Positions 1-7,235 are shown, numbered from the stretch's first letter. The stretch: DNA of 64,000 bases from Halobacillus litoralis (GCF_009856355.1 NZ_WMEW01000009.1:1-64000), one strand, 5' to 3'. A program made the numbers and translations. Notes: a model not told the origin generated them from the letters alone.

Positions 1-133
1 CTAAGACCTGTCCGTCTTAACGCATGCAGGAGTGTTGACGGGATGGTTTCAGGAAACATGGATCCTTCATTCCCATCCTCCGTTGTACAGTTGAAATTTA
101 AACAAATAAACTTCCTGCCTTTCACGCTGAAAA

Positions 134-190
134 AGCGCTTATAGCAGAACTTGTCGCGCGTCCCCGTTTGTTTAATACTCGATTTCAAAA
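134..190. repeat. Degenerate copy of the GC-core dispersed repeat
   Basis: The stretch holds a CCCCGTTTG core followed by TAATACTCGATTTCAA. This resembles the better copies at 3489-3537, 3946-3996 and 4303-4357, which have a CGCMCCCGTT core, then a GACTCG-like stretch, then TTTCAAGATA. The match is partial and was made by eye. The rest of bases 1-242 holds no gene I can support. Confidence 0.4.
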
Positions 191-242
191 TAAAAGCATC
201 TTTTTAATCACTCTAAAAATATTGCTAGCCTTTTTATTACCT

Positions 243-279
243 TTAAAAAAAGAAGGCCTGCTAAGCACACGACCTTCTT
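243..279 (-). terminator. Rho-independent terminator after the NHL-repeat gene
   Basis: AGAAGG and CCTTCT arms at about 251-278 form a hairpin. On the minus strand they are followed by a run of T. It starts about 10 bases after the stop codon of the NHL-repeat gene. Confidence 0.75.
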
Positions 280-288
280 CATGTTTAT

Positions 289-1362
289 CTATTTTTCCTT
301 ATACATCTGCAACCGATGATTCTCGAGTTCTGCCACAAAGATATCCCCCTCTTGATTCACGGCGATATCATGAGGGATTTTCAATTCTCCATCCTTGGAA
401 CCCCAACTACCAAACCGATTGATAATCTTACCGCTTTGATTCACGACCAATATTTGATGAGAACCTATTCCACCTTTTGGATAAAGAGCATTTCCGCCAT
501 CTGCTACATAGACGTTACCGTTATCCCCAACTTCTACACCGAAAGGGCGTCCCAGCTCCTGCTGACCCCACTCATTCAAGAATTCACCATCCTGTGAAAA
601 CACCTGAATTCGTGCATTGTTTCTGTCCGCTACATATAAATTCCCTTTCTGATCGTGAGAAATTCCATGGGGAAGATTAAATTCACCAGGACGGTCCCCC
701 AAGTTATTCTTTTCCCACAAGAATTGTCCATTAGCACCAAATTTTACAATCCGTCGATTACGGTAACCATCGCTGACAACAAAAGACCCATCATTCATGA
801 CAGTTACATCCGTCGGCCTCGCAAACGTATATTTCGTGATTCCGGTCGGAAAATTGTGCAGCACATTCCGTATTCGTAAAGCAGGTTCCATATAAAATGG
901 ATAATCATCACCAAATGTAGCCTGTAAACGACCGTCTGCTGTAAACTTGTACACTTTGTTTTGGATGATATCCGTAATCCACACATTGTCTTCATGATCA
1001 ATCTCGAGGCCATGAGGAGATGCAAATATATTCTTTCCCCAGCGGGCTTTAACTTTTTTTGTATCTCCATCTATGACGATAAGTGCTGGTTCCTTGATTA
1101 GACTTTCACCGCCATATTCAGAACTGCCCCGATGTAAGTAGTAGATATCTCCTTTACTGCTTACTGCGACGCCACTCGCCTCCCCGGCAATCTTTTTATC
1201 TTCGTCACTCTTTGGCCAGAGAACTTCCGGTTCATAGGCGGCTGATTGTTTTGACACAGGGGCTTCTTTATATACTGTATCACTTCCTCCACGGCTGAAC
1301 CATGCAATCAATGCTCCTAGCAGGACGATAATTCCTATTAGAATGTATAAACTCTTTCTCAT
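289..1362 (-). CDS. Membrane-anchored NHL-repeat beta-propeller protein
   Basis: A 357-residue protein. Residues about 5-24 form one hydrophobic segment, an uncleaved signal anchor or signal peptide, so the rest should lie outside the membrane. The body repeats a propeller blade pattern of the NHL type: PHGLEIDHEDNVWITD, FARPTDVTVMNDGSFVVSDG, LPHGISHDQKGNLYVADRNN, PFGVEVGDNGNVYVADGG and IPHDIAVNQEGDIFVAELEN. This looks like a six-bladed fold as in peptidyl-alpha-hydroxyglycine lyase-like proteins. No catalytic role can be assigned; such proteins are often binding scaffolds. It is monocistronic with its own terminator. The first ATG was kept because the anchor follows directly. Confidence 0.85.
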   Translation of the reverse strand: MRKSLYILIGIIVLLGALIAWFSRGGSDTVYKEAPVSKQSAAYEPEVLWPKSDEDKKIAGEASGVAVSSKGDIYYLHRGSSEYGGESLIKEPALIVIDGDTKKVKARWGKNIFASPHGLEIDHEDNVWITDIIQNKVYKFTADGRLQATFGDDYPFYMEPALRIRNVLHNFPTGITKYTFARPTDVTVMNDGSFVVSDGYRNRRIVKFGANGQFLWEKNNLGDRPGEFNLPHGISHDQKGNLYVADRNNARIQVFSQDGEFLNEWGQQELGRPFGVEVGDNGNVYVADGGNALYPKGGIGSHQILVVNQSGKIINRFGSWGSKDGELKIPHDIAVNQEGDIFVAELENHRLQMYKEK

Positions 1363-1526
1363 TATCTTTCAACTCCATATAATCATGATTTATTGCTGAT
1401 AAGAATGTAACATAGGTTGGAATGATATTTCGTCTGACCCTGGACATAAAAATGTATAGGACCAGAGACGTATGGAATATCTAATAGTTTTAGCATAAAA
1501 GATTTGGTATTATATCGACTCCAATT

Positions 1527-1590
1527 CTTCTATTAATCTGCCCGTTAACCAAAAAGAAGCGATTGTTCTAATTGAACAATCGCCCCCGTT
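1527..1590. repeat. Paired repeat ends with a perfect hairpin, beside the IS110 element
   Basis: A type-B end (ATCTGCCCGTTAACC, about 1535-1550) is directly followed by a type-A end (GAACAATCGCCCCCGTT, 1574-1590). Bases 1559-1568 and 1574-1583 form a perfect 10-bp inverted repeat around TAATT. It looks like two cassette-end repeats with no gene between them. The type-A core is the one found between small genes at 3.5-4.8 kb. Confidence 0.55.
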
Positions 1591-1621
1591 CGTATTATAA
1601 GGTTAACCAGTTTATCTGGTT

Positions 1622-1832
1622 GACCTATTTTTTATGGGTTATTCTTTAAGTAGCCGGGTAGGACGTTCGCCCCCGTGGGACTCTGATCCCGTCTAGTATA
1701 CTGTCCACCCCCTACTTGTAGAAACATGTTTGAGGCTGGTTGGGACTTAGATCCCGTATAACAAGCGAAGCTATGACACTACAAGCTAGGTTAGGGGCTG
1801 CCGGTGAATCTAACAAAAGGACGTGATAAAAC
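1622..1832 (+). ncRNA. Candidate IS110 bridge RNA in the 5' leader
   Basis: IS110-group elements encode their guide (bridge) RNA between the left end and the transposase. This 211-base leader fits that place and shows two near-identical mini-hairpins: GGGACTCTGATCCC at 1677-1690 and GGGACTTAGATCCC at 1742-1755. The second is enclosed by a long-range stem, CCCCTACTTGTAG (1709-1721) with CTACAAG...TTAGGGG (1779-1798). Two similar folded domains would suit target- and donor-binding loops, but I could not derive the guide matches. RNA ends are inferred. Confidence 0.5.
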
Positions 1833-3032
1833 ATGGATCCAGTCATTGGCCTGGATATTGCGAAGGGAAAAAGCCAAGTACAAGCCTTTTTACAGAAGAA
1901 AGATCCTTACAAGAAGAGCTTTGTTTTCGAGCATAATGTTTTAGGGTTACATGATTTTCATCGCTTTTGGTTAGAGGTGGAAGAAATCACAGGGCGACCT
2001 CCGGTCGTCGTTTTTGAATCTACCGGTCATTACCATGAACCCGTTTTACAGTTCTTAGAAGAGCATCAAATTGTCTATTACTTGGTGAATCCGGTTCTAT
2101 CTCATGAAGCTAAAAAAATGAGCCTAAGGAAAGTAAAGACGGACGCCATTGATGCCTTTCGTTTAGGGGAATTGTATTATCTATATGATGACCTTCAACC
2201 TTTCAAAAAGAAGGCTGTCAAAATCATGAATTTGAGGAATCTAACCCGTCAACATGACGCTCTAACGGGCACTTATCTACAAATTAAACTTCAGTTCCAA
2301 ACGGTATTGGATCAAGTGTTTCCGGAATATAAGACGGTCTTTGGATCTCTTTATTCACCGACCTCCTTACGAACGTTACTCCACTATCAAACACCTCAAG
2401 GTGTTCGGGAGGAAACGAAGGAAAAGATCGCTGAAGTCATCCTCCAACAAGGAGTTAAACGCTCTTATGGATGGGCACTAGATAAAGCTCACCAACTCAA
2501 AGAGGCAGCAGGACGAGATCCTTTCAAGCGGAATCTATACTCGAGTCATGTGGTGAGTTTAACGATGTTCATTCAACTTCTTCTCCAATACCAAAGGCAC
2601 CTATCGAAGCTACTGAAAGAGATAGATGCCCTGGCTGAAGAATTTGATGAATATAAAATTATCCGATCAATTCCCGGTATTGGTGGAAAGATTGCGGCAA
2701 CAATCCTATCCGAGATTGGGGATATTGATCAGTTTAACCACCCTAAGAAGCTTGTTGCCTACGCGGGGATTGACCCAAGTGTCCATGAATCGGGACAGTT
2801 TAAAGCAACCATTAACCGAATTACAAAGCGCGGATCGTCTAGCCTTCGCAAGAGTCTATATAACGCAGTCCAATGCGGAATAACCAAGAATCGCAATCCA
2901 AAACTAAGAGCTTATTACGATAAGAAACGCGAAGAAGGTAAGCCCCATAAAGTGGCGATTATTGCTTGTGCAAACAAGCTCATTCATTGGATCTATGCCA
3001 TCTTAAAAAGTAAAAAGGCTTATGTGATTTAG
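1833..3032 (+). CDS. IS110-family transposase (DEDD, bridge-RNA type)
   Basis: A full-length 399-residue transposase/recombinase. The N-terminal RuvC-like DEDD domain shows GLDIAKG with Asp8, VFESTGHYHEP with Glu62, and KTDAIDAFRLGEL with Asp104 and Asp107. The C-terminal Tnp_20 domain shows IRSIPGIGGKIAATILSEIG, the YAGIDPSVHESG stretch, and KRGSSSLRK, which holds the family's catalytic serine (about 335-337). A coiled helical stretch lies between them at about 240-275. The frame is intact, so it may be active. An AAGGACGTGATAAAAC sequence precedes the ATG. It is the only gene of the element and shares no operon. Confidence 0.95.
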   Translation: MDPVIGLDIAKGKSQVQAFLQKKDPYKKSFVFEHNVLGLHDFHRFWLEVEEITGRPPVVVFESTGHYHEPVLQFLEEHQIVYYLVNPVLSHEAKKMSLRKVKTDAIDAFRLGELYYLYDDLQPFKKKAVKIMNLRNLTRQHDALTGTYLQIKLQFQTVLDQVFPEYKTVFGSLYSPTSLRTLLHYQTPQGVREETKEKIAEVILQQGVKRSYGWALDKAHQLKEAAGRDPFKRNLYSSHVVSLTMFIQLLLQYQRHLSKLLKEIDALAEEFDEYKIIRSIPGIGGKIAATILSEIGDIDQFNHPKKLVAYAGIDPSVHESGQFKATINRITKRGSSSLRKSLYNAVQCGITKNRNPKLRAYYDKKREEGKPHKVAIIACANKLIHWIYAILKSKKAYVI

Positions 3033-3220
3033 AAAAAACCAATAAATTACTTATATAGAAAATGCTTCAAATCGATACTGTTGAAGTTTATTTAGTATGT
3101 TCATTTTTATTGTACCATGTCTGATTCATCTTTTTTACCCTTACCTATTGACCTTCTATTAGCTGGTATACGTAAGACTCGAAATTGAGATAAACCATTG
3201 AAGTTCTATTACTTAATTTA

Positions 3221-3397
3221 TCAGATAGGTGAAATTAGGGTACCTACAATTCCGCTAATTCCTATTAAAACAAAAACTATCCCGATGATTCTTGTAGACC
3301 AAATAAAAAATGTAGAAGGTCCATCTGCACGCTTTGATTTCCAACTTTCTCCGATTAACCACCAGGAATATGGTGAAGATATCCCCCAAACACCCAT
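3221..3397 (-). CDS. Small two-helix membrane protein, DUF6199-like
   Basis: The minus strand encodes a 58-residue product from ATG, too short for most gene callers. It has SPYSWWLIGESWKSKRADGP, then a C-terminal helix IIGIVFVLIGISGIVGTLI. This WW-x-EsWK-s-x-A-x-psxfyiWstRiiG pattern recalls the DUF6199 family (recognised by eye). The same frame stays open for 11 more codons upstream of the ATG (FSIFISIFFLL), which would complete the N-terminal helix. Only ATA or ATT could start it there, after an AGAGGTGA ribosome site. Either it starts at a rare codon or the original ATG has been lost. It lies in the repeat-separated small-gene array. Confidence 0.6.
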   Translation of the reverse strand: MGVWGISSPYSWWLIGESWKSKRADGPSTFFIWSTRIIGIVFVLIGISGIVGTLISPI

Positions 3398-3488
3398 TAA
3401 TAAGAAGAAAATGCTTATAAATATTGAAAATCACCTCTTCTTTACATTCTTCTCCTCGTACTACTTAAATCTTATACAGAAGAATATT

Positions 3489-3537
3489 CTTATTGAATAA
3501 TTGCCCCCGTTAACGGATGTCTCGAATCCGAGATATC
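3489..3537. repeat. Type-A dispersed repeat between small genes
   Basis: CTTATTGAATAATTGCCCCC followed by GTTAACGGATGTCTCG and GAGATATC. It matches the copies at 3946-3996 and 4303-4357 in the core, the downstream GAxTCG-like block and the terminal GATATC. It sits between the DUF6199-like gene and the next small membrane gene upstream. Confidence 0.65.
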
Positions 3538-3584
3538 TCTCACTGTTTTTTTACTTTAGCACCCGTTAATGCAATAACAAACCT

Positions 3585-3797
3585 TTATCCAGATTTCCTA
3601 ATAAAATGAAAAGTCAAACTGGATAACACAAATGAAAGTATAATTATTATAGGTGATACAAAAATAAGTCCTATTAAATTTGTTTTATAATTCAAAGGAA
3701 CAAATTCCTCCCAAACTTCACCTGTAACTTTCCATAACACCACAAAAATTAAAATTGTGAACACAAAATAAATTATTTTTTCTATGAATTTCCTCAT
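3585..3797 (-). CDS. Small two-TM membrane protein, unknown function
   Basis: A 70-residue protein not recognised as a known family. Two hydrophobic helices are visible, about residues 9-24 and 42-62, joined by a short polar loop (KVTGEVWEEFVPLNYKTN). It ends with a basic tail. The start is well supported: GGAGGT lies six bases before the ATG. It is AT-rich compared with the backbone genes after 5.4 kb. It stands alone between repeats at 3489-3537 and 3873-3900 and has the same orientation as the other small genes of the array. Confidence 0.7.
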   Translation of the reverse strand: MRKFIEKIIYFVFTILIFVVLWKVTGEVWEEFVPLNYKTNLIGLIFVSPIIIILSFVLSSLTFHFIRKSG

Positions 3798-3872
3798 TTT
3801 ACCTCCCCATCAAACTACGCACATCTAATTTTAAAAAATACAACTAATACCTTATAAATAGTAACTTTTCTT

Positions 3873-3900
3873 CTTCCACTAACCTGCTCCGTCAGTTAAG
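3873..3900. repeat. Type-B dispersed repeat end
   Basis: CTTCCACTAACCTGCTCCG followed by TCAGTTAAG. The AACCTGC core recurs at 5294-5299 and, as AACCTATGCCC, near 32266. A related end (ATCTGCCCGTTAACC) lies at about 1536-1550. Together with the type-A copy at 3946-3996 it marks the junction between two small genes. Confidence 0.5.
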
Positions 3901-3945
3901 ATTAATTCCCTCATATTCCTTGTGCTTATTTAATAAAGGGCTAAT

Positions 3946-3996
3946 GCTCTATTAAGCAATCGCCCCCATTAGCGAAAGAGTTGGTTTCAAGATATC
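3946..3996. repeat. Type-A dispersed repeat between small genes
   Basis: GCTCTATTAAGCAATCGCCC followed by CCATTAGCGAAAGAGTTGG and TTTCAAGATATC. This is the best-preserved type-A copy and the reference for the consensus. It lies 30 bases after the stop of the gene at 4027-4212. Confidence 0.7.
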
Positions 3997-4026
3997 TTTT
4001 AGTAAGCATTTAACTTACTCACCGTT

Positions 4027-4212
4027 TTACTTTTCAGATAAAAAATACCTTGCATTCACAAAAAATATAGTTCCAAGAAGAAATAACATAGTTATGAACC
4101 AACTTGCAATAGCTGAAAAATCACCTTTGAAAATATATTCACTTGTTAAAGTAACAAATACCATCGTTGCCATAACAACATACAAACCTATTAAATGCTT
4201 CATTAGTTTCAT
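4027..4212 (-). CDS. Small two-TM membrane protein, unknown function
   Basis: A 61-residue protein, family not recognised. Two hydrophobic helices, about residues 7-24 and 36-53, are linked by SEYIFKGDFSAIAS. An AGGAGA ribosome site precedes the ATG by eight bases. It is flanked on both sides by type-A repeats, at 3946-3996 and 4303-4357, and points the same way as its neighbours. Nothing indicates a substrate or partner. Comparable tiny membrane proteins in Bacillaceae are often strain-variable; that is background, not evidence here. Confidence 0.7.
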   Translation of the reverse strand: MKLMKHLIGLYVVMATMVFVTLTSEYIFKGDFSAIASWFITMLFLLGTIFFVNARYFLSEK

Positions 4213-4302
4213 CTCTCCTTTATGACGTACTTATACATAACTCTCGTCATTTCGATTGGCTGGTCTTGAAATAGGACCTGTTTTCATTATGTAACAAGGG
4301 GG

Positions 4303-4357
4303 CACGCTATTAAGTAAACGCACCCGTTTACGGAACACTTGAAGTCAAAATAGTATC
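4303..4357. repeat. Type-A dispersed repeat between small genes
   Basis: CACGCTATTAAGTAAACGCA followed by CCCGTTTACGGAACACTTG and a closing AGTATC. AAACG and CGTTT pair around CACC, giving a small hairpin, as AACG and CGTT do in other copies. It lies between the genes at 4027-4212 and 4374-4625. Confidence 0.65.
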
Positions 4358-4373
4358 TTCTTCCCCTCCGTAT

Positions 4374-4625
4374 TTAGGGTGTGTTCCAAAAAAATGTAGT
4401 AACTATAAAAGGTATAATTATGGACACTAAAAGAATCAATCCATTGCCCATGAATCCGATCTTTCTGTATGTTCCTTTTTCTGAGAGCATGGCAAATACC
4501 AATCCTAATACAGCAATCACTACACCTGCAAAAAGAAAAGCATCATTCCCCGAGAGCGTCGTTATGTATGCAGCTAGGCTTACTAAAAATAGCACAGTAG
4601 AAATTATTCCTAATTTCCTTCTCAC
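4374..4625 (-). CDS. Small three-TM membrane protein, unknown function
   Basis: I chose the GTG start, giving 83 residues, because GGAGG lies six bases upstream. An upstream ATG would add 25 residues without a ribosome site. The product begins MRRKLGIISTVLFLVSLAAY and has three hydrophobic helices: about residues 6-22, 30-46 (AFLFAGVVIAVLGLVFAML) and 60-80 (GLILLVSIIIPFIVTTFF). It ends shortly after. The layout resembles small uncharacterised Bacillus membrane proteins; no family is claimed. It lies between two type-A repeats and is part of the gene-repeat array. Confidence 0.65.
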   Translation of the reverse strand: MRRKLGIISTVLFLVSLAAYITTLSGNDAFLFAGVVIAVLGLVFAMLSEKGTYRKIGFMGNGLILLVSIIIPFIVTTFFWNTP

Positions 4626-4718
4626 ACTACCCCTCCCCGTTATGTAAATTATTCCAAAATATTGTATGTAACTCAATACTTTTAGAAAATGAGCTTTCAC
4701 GTAATATGGGAAACAATT

Positions 4719-4768
4719 CTTTTATTAAGGAATGACCCCCTATAGGTGAAGACTCAATCCAGAGATAA
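4719..4768. repeat. Type-A dispersed repeat, diverged
   Basis: CTTTTATTAAGGAATGACCC followed by CCTATAGGTGAAGACTCAATC and AGAGATAAT. The order of blocks is the same as in the other copies, but the core is diverged. It abuts the stop codon of the gene at 4769-5041. Confidence 0.55.
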
Positions 4769-5041
4769 TTAAAACAACAACCTAAATGCTAATATCACAA
4801 TAATTACCAAAGTAACAGCAGAGAGATTGTTAAAAGCTCTTTTATGCAACTTATATTCTCTCCTGTTTTTATTAGAGAAATCAATAAGAAACTTTATAAA
4901 CAATATCCCTATTATTGATAAACCTGCATATAAGGTTTCTCCTCCTCCAAAAGCTACAGCGAGGACAATAAATAAAGAGAATAATCCTATAATTTCTTCT
5001 TCTTTTTTTACCTGCTTTTTTATTTTTTCATTTTTTTCCAC
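4769..5041 (-). CDS. Small three-TM membrane protein, unknown function
   Basis: A 90-residue product from a GTG start; an AAGGGGTGTGTGA stretch provides a plausible ribosome site. The N-terminus is highly charged and lysine-rich (MEKNEKIKKQVKKEEE). Hydrophobic segments follow at about residues 17-32 (IIGLFSLFIVLAVAF), 36-54 and 73-90 (AVTLVIIVILAFRLLF). The family is not recognised. It is the largest of the repeat-separated small genes and shares their orientation and AT-rich composition. A neighbouring small ORF lies 34 bases upstream. Confidence 0.6.
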   Translation of the reverse strand: MEKNEKIKKQVKKEEEIIGLFSLFIVLAVAFGGGETLYAGLSIIGILFIKFLIDFSNKNRREYKLHKRAFNNLSAVTLVIIVILAFRLLF

Positions 5042-5075
5042 TCACACACCCCTTATTCAAGACATTCATCTCAAC

Positions 5076-5207
5076 TTAGAGAAATCCACCTTCATTATCG
5101 TTCTCATCAGTTCCCCAATCATAATCCCAATAGATAAGAAATACAGGCACTGATATTATCGATAAAATAGTTATAATTAACTCGATATTAAATCCACCGT
5201 TACTCCC
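5076..5207 (-). pseudogene. Tiny membrane-protein ORF without a usual start codon
   Basis: The minus frame between a TAG and a TAA reads 43 residues with clear protein character. A hydrophobic helix (FNIELIITILSIISVPVFLI) is followed by an aromatic, acidic tail (YWDYDWGTDENDNEGGF). There is no ATG, TTG or GTG before the helix, although a GGGGAG stretch lies upstream. It is either a gene that lost its start or one starting at an ATA/ATC-type codon. It sits between the gene at 4769-5041 and the palindromic repeat at 5268-5329, where another cassette would be expected. Confidence 0.4.
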
Positions 5208-5267
5208 CTATTGAAGATTCCTTATTACACATACGATATCAATCCAATTTAGTTTCAAAACGGCCTA

Positions 5268-5329
5268 TTATCTCGAGACTGAGTCTTCAACTAACCTGCC
5301 CTTCAGCGAAAGACTCAGCTTCGAGATAA
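5268..5329. repeat. Palindromic type-B dispersed repeat with 20-bp arms
   Basis: Arms 5268-5287 and 5310-5329 match at 18 of 20 positions as an inverted repeat (TTATCTCGA...AAGACTCAG-type). The 22-base loop carries AACCTGCCC and TTCAGCGA. The loop and inner arm match the element at 32245-32300, which also has GGAGTCTT/AAGACTCC arms around a CCC...TTTAGCGA loop. It closes the small-gene array. Confidence 0.75.
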
Positions 5330-5362
5330 ATCCCCATATTCAGCTTCAACAGAACCTTTTCT

Positions 5363-5881
5363 CTAAGACAGAAGCCTCCGCTTGTAACGGAGAGAAATAT
5401 ATGAAGCAGCCTCCTTACTTTCCCCATAACCCGGCTGGTCCTTTTGAAAAACAAATCCTCTCGCTTCATAAAAAGGAATGCCCTTCTCGTTGCCTTTCTG
5501 CACCGATACCCATTGCTCCTCCGCTCCATAAAGCTCCTTCTGCTGCTTCGTCAAGGCTTCCAGCAGCTTTGTACCGATTCCCCGGCCTCTGTAATCCGGA
5601 TCGAGATAGAGGACATAGATTTCGCCGGCCTTCTCACCGATCATCCCGCCTCCAATCGCACCGACCACTCTATCGTGTTGAAGAGCGGTTAAGTAGCCGC
5701 TCCAGCCCCGTCCTGATGGAATAATCTCCTTTTTAATACGGTCCAGGTTATAAAATTCATCGATGACGGTCTGTAAGTAATCCCCGCTGTAAATCGATGC
5801 GTACGCGTCCTGATTTCCTTTGATGCAGACCTCGCGGATGCCGGCAGCGTCGCTCATTATGGCGTTTCTTATTGTAATCAT
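5363..5881 (-). CDS. GNAT-family N-acetyltransferase
   Basis: A 172-residue acetyl-CoA-dependent acyltransferase. The acetyl-CoA binding loop (motif A) is DYRGRGIGTKLLEAL, preceded by the strand GEIYVLYLDP. The conserved C-terminal strand-helix is GIPFYEARGFVF. The substrate is unknown. The start at MITIRNAIM was chosen because AGGAGG sits before it. Another in-frame ATG lies 51 bases upstream, but that stretch reaches past the ribosome site. The DUF4260 gene lies 10 bases upstream on the same strand, so the two are probably cotranscribed. Confidence 0.88.
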   Translation of the reverse strand: MITIRNAIMSDAAGIREVCIKGNQDAYASIYSGDYLQTVIDEFYNLDRIKKEIIPSGRGWSGYLTALQHDRVVGAIGGGMIGEKAGEIYVLYLDPDYRGRGIGTKLLEALTKQQKELYGAEEQWVSVQKGNEKGIPFYEARGFVFQKDQPGYGESKEAASYISLRYKRRLLS

Positions 5882-5891
5882 CGTTTTCCTC

Positions 5892-6239
5892 CTAAATTCT
5901 CTGTTGATGGGTATGTTTAAAATCTGTCCCATACTTTAAACCGTAGCCGATGGTTCGATCCATTCCAATGTGAGCCGTCCAGATCAGTGCAAGCGCATGT
6001 ATAAGCTCCCACTGGAAATATAGACTGGAGAACAGTACAAGTCCCGGCAGCACATAGGTGTGACCGATGTTGTAAATAACAGCACCCGCCCTGGCATTGA
6101 TGATGTAACCGAGCATAAACACATCCGGAACGAGAAGCAGAAGAAAAAACAGCCAGAGTGAATAGCCGGTGGTCATGTAGAAATACAAGGACAGAATGAA
6201 GATGAGGAACCCTTCCAGGTGGATCCATAGTTTCGGCAC
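5892..6239 (-). CDS. DUF4260 membrane protein
   Basis: A 115-residue polytopic membrane protein with the DUF4260 signature: PDVFMLGYIINARAGAVIYN, then NIGHTYVLPGLVLF, then IWTAHIGMDRTIGYGLKYGT and FKHTHQ at the end. About four hydrophobic segments are visible. I chose a GTG start (MPKLWIHLEGFL) because AGGAG lies eight bases before it and the length then fits the family. A longer ATG form would run into the degraded ORF upstream. The function is unknown. It precedes the GNAT gene, probably in one transcript. Confidence 0.8.
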   Translation of the reverse strand: MPKLWIHLEGFLIFILSLYFYMTTGYSLWLFFLLLLVPDVFMLGYIINARAGAVIYNIGHTYVLPGLVLFSSLYFQWELIHALALIWTAHIGMDRTIGYGLKYGTDFKHTHQQRI

Positions 6240-6255
6240 TGCATTCAACTCCTGT

Positions 6256-6546
6256 TTAGGTAATCGGTTTGAAAAAGGGCCATGAGAAGCTGGTCGTTCC
6301 ACGATCTGTTTCATAACGGCGGCGTTCTGTTATAAAGCCTGTATGCTCATACAACCGGACTGCGCGTCCATTAAAAGCATGCCTGTTTTTATTGAGCGGA
6401 GTGATTCCGACGGCCTCTGATGTCTCTCTATCTTTAATCATGCAGCTTTTCGATGTGTCTGAGGTGGTGATCATCCTGATGAATTGTTCGGTGCTTTCAT
6501 AGGTGTGGGCATCGAGGCGGGGCTGGGTCGTCTTCATCACGTCCAT
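6256..6546 (-). pseudogene. Degraded GNAT acetyltransferase remnant
   Basis: The 96-residue frame carries a recognisable GNAT tail, NKNRHAFNGRAVRLYEHTGF, followed by ITERRR. In intact enzymes this reads NxRAxxLYexxGF, so HAFNG looks like an insertion or junction. The acetyl-CoA loop (QxxGxG/A) that should precede it is missing, and the N-terminal part fits no full domain. I read it as a gene with an internal deletion. It lies just upstream of the DUF4260 gene on the same strand. Confidence 0.5.
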
Positions 6547-6681
6547 ATCATTTCTCTATTGATGGTAAAGAGCAGTGTCTTTCCCCTCTACTTTTCGCAA
6601 ACGTATGCGTAAGTCATTCCTCCCTCTCTTTGTTGAGACGTTCACCTCTAATACGGTGAATCAGGAGAAACGTTTCACCAA

Positions 6682-6954
6682 TCAGGCAGGAAATCGGATG
6701 CGGCCATTTTTCATCCGTACATTTCCGTGTCCTGCTTTTCTCATCCGGCCGGATGCAAAATCATTGTTCGTGAACTGACGGAAATACTGCCTGGCACCGT
6801 TATACGTCGTATACCAGAGTTGATTAATGACGGTGTACTTTCCATTTCCTATGCGGCGGAGCGGATGATAGGAAACACCGAAAACATGGTGAGTCATTTT
6901 GGCAATTCCGTATTTCTCTTTTTCATCCAGCCACAAATCCAGCATCTTTTCCAT
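6682..6954 (-). CDS. Hypothetical protein, 90 residues
   Basis: Family not recognised. The sequence is soluble and basic, with several aromatics (HHVFGVSYHPLRRIGNGKY, LWYTTYNGARQYFRQF) and a basic C-terminus. A GGGGGATTGTAA stretch before the ATG is an acceptable ribosome site, which is the main reason to accept it as a gene. It could be a truncated domain, since its last third (NNDFASGRMRKAGHGNVRMK) reads like low-constraint sequence. Bases 6955-7235 upstream hold no gene I can support. Confidence 0.4.
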   Translation of the reverse strand: MEKMLDLWLDEKEKYGIAKMTHHVFGVSYHPLRRIGNGKYTVINQLWYTTYNGARQYFRQFTNNDFASGRMRKAGHGNVRMKNGRIRFPA

Positions 6955-7235
6955 TTACAATCCCCCTTCCAACTCCCTTACTGTTACAAGGTCCTTTTCA
7001 TCCTCCAACACTTTCCCTCTTCCTCCCCGCACGGCTGTTACCGAATCGACCACCGCCGTTCCGCCAGAAAACAGCTGCCTTCCCTTATTCAAATTCAACC
7101 ATGCAGGAGCTTCAGCTGGCGATATCTTTATGGTAAAGACAAAAGGAAACCATCACATCAGGGAACAGGCTGATGTTTTCTACGTCTTTGGATGGAGAAA
7201 AAGGCTCCCATCCTCCTCATTCCGCCCAGCGATTA

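Larger units (their letters stand above)
1600..3045 (+). mobile_element. IS110-family insertion sequence (ends not determined)
   Basis: The element is defined by its complete DEDD transposase and a structured non-coding leader of more than 200 bases. IS110-group elements lack conspicuous terminal inverted repeats and make little or no target duplication, so the ends cannot be read from one copy. The bounds are estimates: the left from the start of the structured leader, next to a small hairpin at 1605-1621, and the right just after the transposase stop. The element lies beside a dispersed palindromic repeat. Confidence 0.6.

Noticed and set aside
3198..3500. Plus-strand 100-codon open frame
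   Set aside because: It is antisense to the small DUF6199-like membrane gene, has no ribosome site and ends in the repeat.
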